Assembly (NCBI RefSeq): GCF_020037475.1
Contig: NZ_JAIQDB010000002.1
Coordinates: 372,001-436,000, forward strand
Direction of reading: 5' to 3'
Source of the DNA: Sutcliffiella deserti
GTDB taxonomy: Bacteria > Bacillota > Bacilli > Bacillales > Bacillaceae_I
DNA: 64,000 nt
This document shows, in pieces, positions 39,498-54,476 of the stretch. The first letter of the stretch is position 1. Each line of letters starts with the position of its first letter. The notes beneath the pieces are model-generated. The model worked only from the letters and a program-made list of their open reading frames with translations, made no database searches and was not told the origin of the DNA. The position numbers and the translations under genes are program-made.

Positions 39498-40388
39498 ATG
39501 AGTTCAGGTACGAGCAGTGAAGTGGAATTAGTCATTATAACTGGGATGAGTGGGGCTGGTAAAACGGTTGCTATTCAAAGCTTAGAGGATTTAGGCTTTT
39601 TCTGTGTAGACAATCTTCCCCCTACCCTGCTTCCAAAGTTTTTAGAACTGATGGAGGAATCCGGGAGCAAGATGAATAAGGTTGCCCTTGTCATGGACTT
39701 ACGTGGCCGCGAGTTTTTTGATAGCTTGTTTGAAGCACTCGATGATATCTCTGAACTATCCTGGGTAACACCACAGATATTGTTCTTGGATGCAAAGGAT
39801 TCCGTTCTTGTTACTCGATACAAAGAAACGAGAAGGTCCCATCCTTTAGCAAAAACAGGATTGCCGCTTGAAGGGATTGAGCACGAGCGTGAGTTGTTGG
39901 AAGAATTAAAGGGCCGAGCTCAACTGATTCTTGATACATCCAACTTAAAGCCGCGGGAGCTAAGAGAGAAGATCCTCAAACAATTTGCAACACACTCCAA
40001 ACAAACTTTCAAGGTGAATGTACTATCTTTCGGGTTCAAATATGGAATTCCCATCGATGCCGATTTAGTCTTTGATGTGCGTTTTCTCCCGAATCCACAC
40101 TATATTGACCATATGAGACCAATGACGGGATTGGATGGAGAAGTGTCATCCTATGTACTGAAATGGTCCGAAACGCAAAAGTTTATTGAAAAGCTTACAG
40201 ACTTACTAAATTTTATGCTTCCTTATTATAAGCGAGAAGGAAAAAGCCAATTGGTTATTGCCATCGGGTGTACGGGAGGTCAGCACCGATCGGTCACACT
40301 GGCAGAACACTTCGCAAAGCATTATAAGGCTGATTATGATACGGTCATTACACATCGAGATATTGAAAGACGAAAGGATAAGCATTGA
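39498..40388 (+). CDS. rapZ: RNase adapter/nucleotide-binding protein RapZ (YvcJ)
   Basis: 296 aa. P-loop GMSGAGKT at 16-23, later [10 protein letters not shown], and the C-terminal RapZ domain with [18 protein letters not shown] and CTGGQHRS. In E. coli RapZ controls GlmZ and thus amino-sugar synthesis; in Bacillus YvcJ binds nucleotides and affects competence. AAGGAGTGG precedes ATG 39498. The stop shares bases with the yvcK start. Confidence 0.95.
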   Translation: MSSGTSSEVELVIITGMSGAGKTVAIQSLEDLGFFCVDNLPPTLLPKFLELMEESGSKMNKVALVMDLRGREFFDSLFEALDDISELSWVTPQILFLDAKDSVLVTRYKETRRSHPLAKTGLPLEGIEHERELLEELKGRAQLILDTSNLKPRELREKILKQFATHSKQTFKVNVLSFGFKYGIPIDADLVFDVRFLPNPHYIDHMRPMTGLDGEVSSYVLKWSETQKFIEKLTDLLNFMLPYYKREGKSQLVIAIGCTGGQHRSVTLAEHFAKHYKADYDTVITHRDIERRKDKH

Positions 40389-41353
40389 TGAATCACAAAA
40401 AGCCTCCAAAAGTCGTGATTATCGGCGGTGGCACAGGCTTACCTGTGCTGCTGCGTGGATTAAAACATTATGATGTAGACATAACAGCTGTCGTGACTGT
40501 AGCAGATGATGGAGGTAGTTCGGGAAGATTGCGGGATGAGTTGCATATTCCTCCCCCGGGTGATGTCCGGAATGTATTAGCTGCTTTATCTGATGTCGAA
40601 CCATTAATCGAGGACCTTTTTCAGCATCGCTTTAATTCTGGAAATGGATTATCCGGGCATTCACTTGGTAACCTTCTATTAGCTGCAATGACAACGATTA
40701 CCGGGGACTTTGTCCATGCAATTCGTGAGATGAGCAAAGTGCTGAATGTCAGAGGAAAGGTTTTGCCTGCTGCAAATCAGAGTGTTGTTCTTCATGCAGA
40801 GCTTGAGGATGGCACCGCTGTTTCCGGCGAATCCAAAATTCCCTCTCATGGGAAAAGGATAAAGCGAGTTTTTCTAACACCGGAGAACGTGGAACCCTTA
40901 CAAGAATCAGTAGACGAAATTAATCGTGCGGATTTGATTATTATAGGTCCAGGCAGTTTGTATACGAGCATCCTCCCTAATCTACTTGTTCCTAAAATTG
41001 GGGAAGCTGTTTGTCAATCGACTGCAAGGAAGGTTTATATTTGCAACGTAATGACACAGCCGGGTGAAACCTTGAATTATACAGCAAGTGATCATGTAAG
41101 AGCTTTAAACGATCATCTGGGAAAAAGCTTTATTGACACTATTTTAGTGAACGAAGAGGACATTCCAGATGAAATAAAAGATCGCTATAAAAAAGAATCT
41201 GCGACACCTGTTGTGTATGATATCCCTACCCTCAAAAGCCTGGGCTTAGAAATTGTCCATGATAAAATCATTCGCTATGAGGACGGATATATAAGGCATG
41301 ATACTCAAAAAGTAGCAGCACTATTGTATAAAATGCTTGAGTCAAAAAAATAG
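40388..41353 (+). CDS. yvcK: Gluconeogenesis factor/CofD-like protein YvcK
   Basis: 321 aa from ATG 40388 (TGATG overlap with rapZ); a TTG at 40385 is less likely. CofD/UPF0052 fold with VVIIGGGTGLPVLLRGLK, VTVADDGGSSGRLR and GPGSLYTSILPNL. In B. subtilis YvcK binds UDP-sugars, is needed on gluconeogenic carbon sources and helps place PBP1. Confidence 0.95.
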   Translation: MNHKKPPKVVIIGGGTGLPVLLRGLKHYDVDITAVVTVADDGGSSGRLRDELHIPPPGDVRNVLAALSDVEPLIEDLFQHRFNSGNGLSGHSLGNLLLAAMTTITGDFVHAIREMSKVLNVRGKVLPAANQSVVLHAELEDGTAVSGESKIPSHGKRIKRVFLTPENVEPLQESVDEINRADLIIIGPGSLYTSILPNLLVPKIGEAVCQSTARKVYICNVMTQPGETLNYTASDHVRALNDHLGKSFIDTILVNEEDIPDEIKDRYKKESATPVVYDIPTLKSLGLEIVHDKIIRYEDGYIRHDTQKVAALLYKMLESKK

Positions 41354-41465
41354 AAAAAAATGCAAACGGATGCATGTATACGGTGGGTAGAAGTTGAGGA
41401 GTTTCCTAATGTAGATTTCTTCATCGCTCTCCATCTTATGTCGATTCACTAGGAGGTGATTAATC

Positions 41466-42407
41466 GTGTCCTATGCCTCTGAAACTAAAAAAGAGCTAAC
41501 AACAATTGAAGTTAAAGATTGTTGTGTAAAAGCAGAGCTTGCTGCGCTTATTCGGATGAACGGTTCATTATCCTTCTCGAACAAGAAACTGATCCTCGAC
41601 ATTCAAACGGAAAACGCTGCAATTGCCAGAAGAATCTATACCTTAACGAAGAAATTGTACGATGTTCGTGTGGAGCTTTTAGTCAGAAAGAAAATGCGTT
41701 TGAAAAAAAATAATGTTTACATTGTTCGTTATGCAGAGCAGGCTCACTATATTTTGGATCAACTAAAGATCCTTAAGGATGGCTTTACTTTTGTACGCGA
41801 TATTTCACCAGAACTGGTCTCCAAAAAATGTTGTAAACGTTCGTATTTAAGGGGTGCTTTTCTTGCTGGAGGTTCTGTCAATAATCCAGAAACCAGTTCC
41901 TATCATCTTGAGGTATTTTCGCTCTATCATGATCACAATGAATCTTTATGTGAATTAATGAATATGTTTCACTTAAACAGTAAAACATTGGAACGAAAAA
42001 AAGGATTCATTACCTATCTCAAAGAGGCGGAGAAGATTGCCGACTTTTTAAGTATTATTGGCGCTCATCAAGCTCTGCTGAAATTTGAAGACATTCGTAT
42101 TGTCCGAGACATGAGGAATTCGGTGAATCGCCTTGTAAATTGTGAAACAGCTAATCTTAATAAAACAATTGGAGCAGCGATAAGGCAGGTTGAAAATATC
42201 CGCTTCATTGATGCAACGGTAGGACTTCATATTCTACCAGATAAATTAAGGGAAATTGCCGAACTTCGCGTCACTTATCAAGACGTAACATTAAAAGAAC
42301 TAGGGGAAATGGTTTCTAGTGGAACGATTAGTAAATCCGGAATCAATCATCGCCTGCGTAAACTGGATGAAATCGCTGATAAGCTGCGATCTGGTGAAAA
42401 GGTTTAA
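41466..42407 (+). CDS. whiA: WhiA family DNA-binding protein (YvcL)
   Basis: 313 aa. N-terminal LAGLIDADG-related homing-endonuclease-like domain (with [23 protein letters not shown]) and a C-terminal helix-turn-helix ([20 protein letters not shown]). Affects cell division and chromosome segregation in B. subtilis. GTG 41466 follows AGGAGGTGA. Confidence 0.96.
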   Translation: MSYASETKKELTTIEVKDCCVKAELAALIRMNGSLSFSNKKLILDIQTENAAIARRIYTLTKKLYDVRVELLVRKKMRLKKNNVYIVRYAEQAHYILDQLKILKDGFTFVRDISPELVSKKCCKRSYLRGAFLAGGSVNNPETSSYHLEVFSLYHDHNESLCELMNMFHLNSKTLERKKGFITYLKEAEKIADFLSIIGAHQALLKFEDIRIVRDMRNSVNRLVNCETANLNKTIGAAIRQVENIRFIDATVGLHILPDKLREIAELRVTYQDVTLKELGEMVSSGTISKSGINHRLRKLDEIADKLRSGEKV

Positions 42408-42449
42408 TTAAAAATAAATAATAGATAGAAAATAGAGGAGGAAATAATA

Positions 42450-42707
42450 ATGGTACAAAAACAAGTAGATGTTCTATTGAAAACTGGATTACAAGCACGC
42501 CCAGCTGCCCTATTCGTTCAGGAAGCTAATCGCTTTTCTGCCGACGTATTTTTAGAAAAAGACGGCAAAAAGGTGAATGCGAAAAGTATAATGGGTCTCA
42601 TGAGTTTAGCGATTAGCTCTGGTACAACGATTACGTTAATTGCGGAAGGTCATGATGAAGAAGATGCCATTGCGGCGTTAACTAAATATGTTCAGCAGGA
42701 GAGCTGA
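42450..42707 (+). CDS. crh: HPr-like catabolite repression protein Crh
   Basis: 85 aa. It keeps the regulatory Ser46 (NAKSIMG), the site phosphorylated by HprK. Residue 15 is Gln in LQARPAA where HPr has the catalytic His, so it cannot carry phosphate for the PTS. That pair of residues identifies Crh rather than HPr. P-Ser-Crh is a CcpA co-repressor. GAGGAGG precedes ATG 42450. Confidence 0.97.
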   Translation: MVQKQVDVLLKTGLQARPAALFVQEANRFSADVFLEKDGKKVNAKSIMGLMSLAISSGTTITLIAEGHDEEDAIAALTKYVQQES

Positions 42708-42718
42708 GAGAAGAGTGA

Positions 42719-42744
42719 GGATGCCGTGGGGTGTCCTTTTTTTG
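42719..42744 (+). terminator. Terminator of crh
   Basis: GGATGCC/GGTGTCC (two G-U pairs) around GTGG, followed by seven T. Confidence 0.7.
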
Positions 42745-42995
42745 TTGGGGTGTAGTTGTAACTTTGAATTATGTGAGGGGGAGTAGCGCTTAAGACCGGG
42801 GCGCAGACCCCTTTTTTGGTTGGTGGAGTTTGTGGGAGGAGGGCTTAGGTTGGTTTGGTTTTGGATGGAAATGGTAATTGGGGTCAGGCCCCATAGGTAG
42901 GGTGGGGTGTTTGTGGGGGAGGGTCGTTGGATACGGGGAGTGGTATTTATTTTGGGTTTTTGGTTCTTTGAATTTTGGTTTGGTTGGTAATTTAG
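42745..42995. other. Strongly G+T-rich gap between crh and clpP
   Basis: The plus strand is almost free of C over roughly 250 nt, with runs such as GGTTTGGTTTTGGATGG. Two short palindromes lie inside: GGGGCGCAGACCCC at 42798-42811 and GGGGTCAGGCCCC at 42880-42892. No gene. Confidence 0.7.
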
Positions 42996-43028
42996 GTTTA
43001 AAAAAGCCCTGACTTTTGTCAGGGCTTT
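42996..43028 (-). terminator. Terminator of clpP
   Basis: AAAGCCCTGAC/GTCAGGGCTTT perfect arms around TTTT. The minus strand then has a T-run. Confidence 0.9.
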
Positions 43029-43035
43029 GGGGTTG

Positions 43036-43623
43036 TTATTTGCTTTGGTTGGTGATTACTTTGTCTACTAGGCCGTATTCTAGGGCTCTTTCAGCTGTCA
43101 TGAAGTTGTCGCGGTCTGTGTCGCGTGCGATTACTTCGATTGGCTGACCTGTTTGTTCGGAAAGAATTGTGTTTAGTTTATCACGTAGGAATAGGATGCG
43201 TTTTGCAGCAATTTCAATTTCAGTTGCTTGCCCTTGTGCTCCTCCTAGTGGTTGGTGAATCATGACTTCACTGCTTGGAAGTGCAAAACGTTTGCCTTTT
43301 TCACCAGCAGCAAGTAGAAATGCTCCCATGGAAGCGGCCATCCCTACACACATTGTACTTACATTAGGTTTAATGAAGTTCATTGTGTCATAGATTGCCA
43401 TCCCTGCTGTAATAGAACCACCTGGGCTATTAATGTAAAGCGAGATATCCTTCTCTGGGTCTTCAGCAGCTAAGAATAGTAATTGAGCAACAATGGAATT
43501 GGAAACATTGTCATCAATCGCACTACCAAGCATAATAATACGGTCTTTTAAAAGTCTAGAATAAATGTCGTACGCACGCTCACCGCGGCTAGTTTGTTCA
43601 ATAACTGTAGGAATTAAGTTCAT
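43036..43623 (-). CDS. clpP: ATP-dependent Clp protease proteolytic subunit
   Basis: Serine peptidase that forms the tetradecameric ClpP barrel with ClpC, ClpX or ClpE. 195 aa from ATG 43623 after GAGGAGGAAAA. Catalytic triad S98 (GMAASMGAF), H123 (MIHQPLGG) and D172 (DTDRDNF). Monocistronic, on the opposite strand to crh, controlled by the CtsR operator upstream. Confidence 0.98.
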   Translation of the reverse strand: MNLIPTVIEQTSRGERAYDIYSRLLKDRIIMLGSAIDDNVSNSIVAQLLFLAAEDPEKDISLYINSPGGSITAGMAIYDTMNFIKPNVSTMCVGMAASMGAFLLAAGEKGKRFALPSSEVMIHQPLGGAQGQATEIEIAAKRILFLRDKLNTILSEQTGQPIEVIARDTDRDNFMTAERALEYGLVDKVITNQSK

Positions 43624-43761
43624 CTCACTTTTCCTCCTCATAATTAGGTATTGGTTGGATCAGGTTCTTATGTATTAAATTCTGTAACATATCAAGTTGT
43701 TACAAGATTCAGTGCAAACCTAGTTCCATTCGGTAATAAGTCTAAATCTTTATGTACTTTT

Positions 43762-43791
43762 ATCATACATATAAGGTCAATAATGGTCAAA
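43762..43791 (-). promoter_or_regulatory. clpP sigma-A promoter overlapped by a CtsR operator
   Basis: On the plus strand GGTCAATAATGGTCAAA (43775-43791) fits the CtsR heptad repeat GGTCAAA-NAN-GGTCAAA with one mismatch. On the minus strand TTGACC (43790-43785), a 17-nt spacer and TATGAT (43767-43762) form a sigma-A promoter. CtsR would occlude the -35 until heat stress. Confidence 0.88.
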
Positions 43792-43942
43792 TAAAAACCA
43801 TCGCAAAAAACCCTATTTTTCTCTATGTACTAATCATATCCATTCTACTTAAAATATAAACTTCTTCAACATTTTGAAGTCCGTTTTCAAGGAACGTAAT
43901 AAACCAATAACAAATCAGCCTAAAAAAAAGCGGAAATAAAAT

Positions 43943-43970
43943 AAAAACCCAGTGCGCATGACACTGGGTG
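43943..43970 (-). terminator. Terminator of tRNA-Arg
   Basis: CCCAGTG/CACTGGG arms; on the minus strand a T-run follows. Confidence 0.85.
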
Positions 43971-43993
43971 AGTAATTGTGTTTTATGTAAATG

Positions 43994-44071
43994 TGGCGCG
44001 CTCGGAGGGATTCGAACCCCCGCATGACGCGGTACCGGAAACCACCGCTCTATCCCCTGAGCTACGAGCGC
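43994..44071 (-). tRNA. tRNA-Arg (anticodon CCG)
   Basis: Cloverleaf read on the minus strand: acceptor GCGCTCG/CGAGCGC, D-arm with GCTCAG...GAGC, anticodon stem GTGGT/ACCGC with loop TTCCGGT (anticodon CCG, decodes CGG), T-arm with GGTTCGAATCC, discriminator G and an encoded CCA. 78 nt. Confidence 0.95.
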
Positions 44072-44280
44072 TAAATGACATATTATCTTATGTCCATAGG
44101 CTATTATAGCTTGTTATTATACGACAAGCAAGTATAAAAATAGATTACAAAGCTATATTTAGCACAATGTAAAATACTTAAAACAACTTGTGTCTAGGTA
44201 ATCGAGCGAAAAACCCTAAAAATAGATATTATGTAATATTCAATAGTCTTATGAGACCTAAGTATAATCCATACCGTGCC

Positions 44281-44414
44281 CCAGCTGTTGATTGGAGCGC
44301 AAGTCGTAGACTCCTGCGGGGGAAGCGGAGTTAGGGAGACCCCGCAGGCAAAGCCGAGGAGGCTCCCAACCCGCCCGCGGAAAGCGAAGACTTGCGAGGA
44401 AATCAACAGCGGTC
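44281..44414 (+). repeat. 125-bp dispersed structured element (copy D)
   Basis: Arms GCTGTTGATT/AATCAACAGC and GCAAGTC/GACTTGC, differing from copy C in both arms at once. Inner blocks GTAGACTCC, TGCGGGGGAAG, AGACCCCGCAGGC and CCGAGGAGGCTCC. It lies in the 660-nt gap before rpoN, which otherwise shows nothing certain. Confidence 0.87.
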
Positions 44415-44730
44415 TACAAAGAAACTTCTAACAAAACAATGTTAAAGCATAACCCTAAAAAATGTAACCCCCCTGTAACATAAAATCTCCCAACTTCCTG
44501 CATTACCGCCCTAAAGCGAGCGTATATTGATAAAGGATATAGCTTCCAACATTTTTCGATTTAAAAAACCAGGATTCTCATGTACAATAAGAAGGCGCTT
44601 ACATTCAAGAGTTGGAAAGGTTCCAGGTATTAAAACAGACAGCAAGATAGGGTGTTAGCGTCCGTTATCCGACAAAAAGTATGGTGGGATGTCGGACGGT
44701 TGCACCCAAAAGACCGGAGGGAGAATGAAC

Positions 44731-46062
44731 ATGAAGCAAACAGTTGGTTTGTATCAAGAGCAAACGCTCAAACTTGCGATGACACAGGAGTTAAAGCAAG
44801 CGATCACCCTGTTACAGTATTCTTCACTGGAATTACTCGACTTTTTACAAGAGCAATCTCTAGAAAATCCTCTTTTGGAACTAAAAGAGTGGGAATCACC
44901 AAGGGAGTTGGCTTCCTCCAGAGTACAAAGGGAGAAGCGCAGGAAAAGTGGAGCAAAACATCATCTCATCTCTATTGAAAACTACAGTAAATATGGGGAA
45001 ACACTTCATCACCATATCCACCAGCAGCTATTAGACATTCCTGTCACACCGAGGGAGCGGCGGTTCATTAAGCGCATCGTTGATTATGTAGATGATAATG
45101 GATACATTCAGGAAGAAGTTCCGGCCATTGCTCAACAAGTTAAAGCATCGACAGAGAATGTCGAAAAAGCCATTTCCCATATCCAATCGTTGGAACCTGC
45201 TGGTCTTGGAGCGAAAGATTTAAAAGAATGTTTGTTGCTACAGCTAAAAAGGCTATCGGAACGTAAGCTCTTGGCAGAAAAGATAGTCACCGAGGACTTT
45301 CTCCTTTTTGCGGAAAAAGCGTGGAAAACTTTAGCGAAACGTCATCAAATCACCTTACAGGAAATCCAAGCTATTCATGATATCATTGTAAAATTAAACC
45401 CGCGACCAGGGAATCTTTATGAAACGACGGAAAAACCAAAATATATCATTCCTGATCTCATCGTTCACCAACTGCATCAGCAATTTGTTGTTTCTTTAAA
45501 TGAAGAAATTGTTCCCCAACTAACCATCAACAAGGAATATAATGCTAAGCTAAAAGGGAAACATGAGGTAGAGAGTTATTTGCAGGAAAAACTTCAGCAG
45601 TGTCAGTGGATTGTGAAGAGCATGGAGCATCGAAAGCTTACCCTAGTCAAGGTCATGGAAAAGATTGTAGAAGCGCAGCGAGGTTTCTTTTTAAATGGTC
45701 CAGCATTTATGAAGCCACTAACATTAAGGGATATTGCAGAAAAGTTAGGAGTTCATGAATCAACGGTGAGTCGTGCTACAAAAGAAAAATACGTGCAAAC
45801 GCCATATGGATTATATGAATTGAAGTATTTCTTTGGTCAAAGCTTGATAGGGCAATTTGAGGAAGAAACTTCAACAAAGCAGGTGCAGCAAATGGTAGAA
45901 GATTTGATTAAAGCCGAGGATAAACAAAAGCCTTTATCCGATCAAATGCTGACAAACCTGCTGCAAAAGCAGTATCATATATCTATCTCAAGAAGAACGG
46001 TTGCGAAATACCGTGACCTTTTGAACATTCCAACCTCTTCGATGAGAAAGCGGTTTGACTAG
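44731..46062 (+). CDS. rpoN: RNA polymerase sigma-54 factor (SigL)
   Basis: 443 aa. An N-terminal activator-interacting region I rich in Gln and Leu (LAMTQELKQAITLLQYSSLELLDFL) leads to a core-binding domain. The DNA-binding domain follows, with a helix-turn-helix near LRDIAEKLGVHESTVSRATK and the RpoN box RRTVAKYRDLLNIP. ATG 44731 is best placed (8 nt from GGAGGGA); ATG 44725 is too near. SigL directs genes for amino-acid and acetoin use. Two short genes later begins cggR, as in B. subtilis. Confidence 0.95.
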   Translation: MKQTVGLYQEQTLKLAMTQELKQAITLLQYSSLELLDFLQEQSLENPLLELKEWESPRELASSRVQREKRRKSGAKHHLISIENYSKYGETLHHHIHQQLLDIPVTPRERRFIKRIVDYVDDNGYIQEEVPAIAQQVKASTENVEKAISHIQSLEPAGLGAKDLKECLLLQLKRLSERKLLAEKIVTEDFLLFAEKAWKTLAKRHQITLQEIQAIHDIIVKLNPRPGNLYETTEKPKYIIPDLIVHQLHQQFVVSLNEEIVPQLTINKEYNAKLKGKHEVESYLQEKLQQCQWIVKSMEHRKLTLVKVMEKIVEAQRGFFLNGPAFMKPLTLRDIAEKLGVHESTVSRATKEKYVQTPYGLYELKYFFGQSLIGQFEEETSTKQVQQMVEDLIKAEDKQKPLSDQMLTNLLQKQYHISISRRTVAKYRDLLNIPTSSMRKRFD

Positions 46063-46076
46063 AAAGGGCTGTTGAA

Positions 46077-46319
46077 ATGAAAGTAATATTCTACACAAAG
46101 GTGGATTGTCCTCTTTGTGATAAGGCGAAACGTGTGTTAAAGGAGCTGCAAGAAGAGGTAGCTTTTACAATAGAAGAAGTGGATATTTATCAGAATGATG
46201 CTCTTTTAGAAAAATACCAGATTATGATTCCAGTAGTGGAAGTAGAGGATGAAATTCTTGGATACGGAATCATTCATAAAGAAGAGATAAGAAAACGCTT
46301 ACTTGAAAAAACCGTGTAA
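46077..46319 (+). CDS. Glutaredoxin-like small thioredoxin-fold protein
   Basis: 80 aa. Thioredoxin-fold start VIFYTKVDCPLCDKA with the CPLC redox pair at Cys12 and Cys15, and the cis-proline region IMIPVVEV. Belongs to the glutaredoxin/DUF836 group. Substrate unknown. It begins 14 nt after rpoN. Confidence 0.85.
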   Translation: MKVIFYTKVDCPLCDKAKRVLKELQEEVAFTIEEVDIYQNDALLEKYQIMIPVVEVEDEILGYGIIHKEEIRKRLLEKTV

Positions 46320-46325
46320 CCCTAG

Positions 46326-46354
46326 TTGCATAAGGGTTTTACCTTTGTTACAAT
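46326..46354 (+). promoter_or_regulatory. Sigma-A promoter of the cggR-gapA glycolysis operon
   Basis: TTGCAT at 46326-46331, 17-nt spacer, TACAAT at 46349-46354. Confidence 0.75.
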
Positions 46355-46389
46355 GAACTTGTAGCAAGGGGTGTTTTTTTTACCGCTAC

Positions 46390-46425
46390 TGGGACATAAT
46401 ATGTCATAGCGGGACGTTTTTTGTC
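46390..46425 (+). promoter_or_regulatory. CggR operator
   Basis: Two direct half-repeats: GGGAC-N6-TGTC at 46391-46405 and CGGGAC-N6-TGTC at 46410-46425. This is the B. subtilis arrangement CGGGACN6TGTCN4CGGGACN6TGTC, with T for C at the first base. It lies between the promoter and the cggR start, where bound CggR blocks elongation. Fructose-1,6-bisphosphate relieves it. Confidence 0.93.
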
Positions 46426-46462
46426 CATATAGGTAAAATTCACCTTTAAAGGGGAAGCTATT

Positions 46463-48543
<2,081 letters not shown>

Positions 48544-48601
48544 TACTAAATTAGGTTTTAACTTGGAGAAACCAGCCAAGCAACATATAATAGTAAGTGA
48601 A

Positions 48602-48645
48602 AGAAAAGGGGAACGGGGAACATGCCCCTTTCCCTTTTCTCTTGT
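48602..48645 (+). terminator. Partial terminator between gapA and pgk
   Basis: GAAAAGGGG...CGGGG/CCCC...CCCTTTTC hairpin with a T-rich tail. It would lower pgk relative to gapA. B. subtilis has a comparable attenuating hairpin here. Confidence 0.65.
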
Positions 48646-48680
48646 TTTACACAATTTCCTAAAAAGGGAGGCCGTTTAAG

Positions 48681-49865
48681 ATGAACAAAAAAAGTATTCG
48701 TGACATCGATGTAAAAGGGAAACGCGTATTTTGCCGTGTGGACTTTAATGTACCGATGAAGGCTGGTACTGTTTCGGATGATACCCGTATTCGTGCTGCA
48801 CTACCAACCATTCAGCATTTAGTTGACCAAGGAGCAAAGGTACTGCTTGCAAGCCATTTAGGCCGTCCAAAAGGTGAAGTGGTAGAAGAGCTGCGCTTAA
48901 CTGCAGTGGCAACTCGTCTGCAAGAGCTTTTAGGTAAAAATGTGGTAAAAGTGGACGAAGCATACGGAGAGACTGTGAAAACGGCAGTGGACGCTCTAAA
49001 TGAAGGAGACGTTCTTTTACTAGAAAACGTACGTTTCTATCCTGGTGAAGAGAAAAACGATCCGGAGCTTGCTGCATCTTTCGCAGAGCTTGCAGATGTG
49101 TATGTGAATGACGCATTCGGAGCGGCTCACCGTGCCCATGCTTCAACTGAGGGTATTGCCAAACATCTTCCGGCAGTGGCAGGTCTCCTTATGGAAAAAG
49201 AATTAGAAGTTCTAGGAAAAGCACTTTCCAATCCAGAACGCCCATTTACGGCAATTATCGGTGGAGCGAAAGTAAAAGATAAAATCGGTGTGATTGAAAA
49301 CCTATTGAACAAGGTGGACAATATTATCATCGGTGGCGGACTTGCTTACACTTTTATCAAGGCAAAAGGCTATGATGTAGGGAAGTCTCTACTAGAAGAA
49401 GATAGAATCGATCTAGCGAAATCATTCATGGAAACAGCGAAAGAAAAAGGTGTTAACTTCTATATCCCAGTGGATGTAGTAGTAGCAGATGATTTTTCAA
49501 ACGATGCAAACACAAAAATTGTTCCGATTGAAGAAATTCCAAGTGATTGGGAAGGCTTAGATGCTGGACCTAAATCTCGTGAGATTTATACTGAAGTTAT
49601 TAAAAAATCAAAACTTGTTATCTGGAATGGACCAATGGGAGTATTCGAATTAGAAGCATTTGCTGGTGGAACAAAGGCGGTAGCACAAGCGCTGGCAGAA
49701 GCAACCGATACATACTCTGTCATCGGTGGAGGAGACTCAGCAGCTGCTGTTGAAAAATTCAACCTTGCAGACAAAATGAGCCACATCTCAACTGGTGGCG
49801 GCGCGTCACTTGAATTTATGGAAGGCAAAGAGCTTCCAGGTGTCGTGGCGTTGAACGATAAGTAA
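48681..49865 (+). CDS. pgk: Phosphoglycerate kinase
   Basis: Makes ATP from 1,3-bisphosphoglycerate. 394 aa. Signature RVDFNVPMK, substrate contact SHLGRPKG, nucleotide loops GGAKVKDK and [18 protein letters not shown] precedes ATG 48681. Confidence 0.98.
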   Translation: MNKKSIRDIDVKGKRVFCRVDFNVPMKAGTVSDDTRIRAALPTIQHLVDQGAKVLLASHLGRPKGEVVEELRLTAVATRLQELLGKNVVKVDEAYGETVKTAVDALNEGDVLLLENVRFYPGEEKNDPELAASFAELADVYVNDAFGAAHRAHASTEGIAKHLPAVAGLLMEKELEVLGKALSNPERPFTAIIGGAKVKDKIGVIENLLNKVDNIIIGGGLAYTFIKAKGYDVGKSLLEEDRIDLAKSFMETAKEKGVNFYIPVDVVVADDFSNDANTKIVPIEEIPSDWEGLDAGPKSREIYTEVIKKSKLVIWNGPMGVFELEAFAGGTKAVAQALAEATDTYSVIGGGDSAAAVEKFNLADKMSHISTGGGASLEFMEGKELPGVVALNDK

Positions 49866-49916
49866 AATAAGTGGAAGCGCCAAATGGGGCGTGGACTCTT
49901 AGTAGAATAATCCTAA

Positions 49917-52224
<2,308 letters not shown>

Positions 52225-52235
52225 CTTTTAGATGA

Positions 52236-53546
<1,311 letters not shown>

Positions 53547-53554
53547 TAATTGCA

Positions 53555-53586
53555 GGGACCCGGCTTTGGCTGGGTTCTTTTTTCTT
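53555..53586 (+). terminator. Terminator of the glycolysis operon
   Basis: GGACCCGGC/GCTGGGTTC arms followed by TTTTTT. Confidence 0.82.
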
Positions 53587-53589
53587 GGA

Positions 53590-54000
53590 AAAGAAAAAAA
53601 CTAAAATAAAAATTACCTCAAGTAACTTTTATTAAAAGAAGTAAACCCAAAACCCAAACTACCTCAAAAAACTATCATCTAAAGCCTAAAAACCCGCACC
53701 AAAACTAAGAGCCAACGAGCCCCCAAGGCTCGTCGCTACCCCACCCCAAAATAAACCCCCGCCAAAAAAAAAACTTCCAAGTTATTCAAAACTACAAAAT
53801 GCCTCAGAATTTATCAACTATCACTGCCTGGGGTCTGACCCTCCCAAAAAATAAACACAACACTGTACTACGCCCCAACCCAAACTAAGTACTACAAACA
53901 AAGCGAGGGTCTGACCCCGGTCTTGAGCATCCCCCAACCAAACCACAATACAATTTCCCAACCTCCCCCCTCGCATTTCCTCTTGTCCACCTTGTCATTT
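53590..54000. other. A+C-rich gap between eno and secG
   Basis: About 400 nt whose plus strand is nearly depleted of G in long stretches. It holds the hairpin ACGAGCC/GGCTCGT (53715-53733) and two short palindromes (GGGGTCTGACCCT at 53830-53842, AGGGTCTGACCCC at 53906-53918). No gene found. Confidence 0.7.
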
Positions 54001-54052
54001 TGTGGTACATTTAATTTAATGATATTTGTGCGTTCGCAGGAGGTGTAGTTAC

Positions 54053-54283
54053 ATGACGATCTTATTAACTGTCTTACTTATTATCGTAGCATTGGCTCTT
54101 ATTACAGTTGTTCTACTTCAATCAGGTAAAAGTGCAGGTCTTTCAGGAGCAATCTCCGGTGGAGCGGAAACACTTTTCGGAAAACAAAAAGCACGCGGCC
54201 TTGACCTGGTTCTACACCGTGCAACAGTTGTTCTTTCCGTGTTATTCTTTGTGCTAACACTGACAATTGCATATTTTGCTTAA
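54053..54283 (+). CDS. secG: Preprotein translocase subunit SecG
   Basis: 76 aa, two TM segments around a [21 protein letters not shown] loop, the SecG family signature. ATG 54053 follows GCAGGAGGTG. Auxiliary part of SecYEG. In B. subtilis the next genes are est (yvaK), rnr and smpB; here the matrix island intervenes. Confidence 0.95.
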   Translation: MTILLTVLLIIVALALITVVLLQSGKSAGLSGAISGGAETLFGKQKARGLDLVLHRATVVLSVLFFVLTLTIAYFA

Positions 54284-54288
54284 TAAAT

Positions 54289-54324
54289 AAAACCACTTTT
54301 CCGTTTGGGAGAGTGGTTTTTTTA
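54289..54324. terminator. Terminator of secG
   Basis: AACCACTTTT...GAGTGGTT hairpin with seven T on the plus strand. Confidence 0.85.
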
Positions 54325-54341
54325 TACAAAAAAAGCCCTGA

Positions 54342-54476
54342 TCACTTACTAACCAAGGCTTCCTCATTTTTGCTCTGCATTTCCTGGAGGAAGAATTTAA
54401 TCTCATCTACTGATAACCCATAATCTTGCGCCATAGCAATCAATTCAATCCACTCTACATCAAGTTCATTGTTCAA
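54342..54476 (-). CDS. SinI-family anti-repressor (module 1)
   Basis: 44 aa, TTG start at 54476. The sequence has LDVEWIELIAMAQDYGLSVD followed by EIKFFLQEMQ, the SinI dimerisation helix pattern (EWxxL...A...GxSxxEIxxFL) that in B. subtilis SinI unpairs the SinR tetramer. It overlaps the end of the sinR-like gene upstream by 11 nt; AAGGAGG lies in that gene. The order repressor-then-antagonist is the reverse of B. subtilis sinI-sinR. SlrA is a possible alternative name. Confidence 0.82.
   Translation of the reverse strand: MNNELDVEWIELIAMAQDYGLSVDEIKFFLQEMQSKNEEALVSK

Noticed and set aside
44652-44978. 108-aa frame overlapping the start of rpoN
   Set aside because: Out of frame with the clear sigma-54 gene, with no own start signal.
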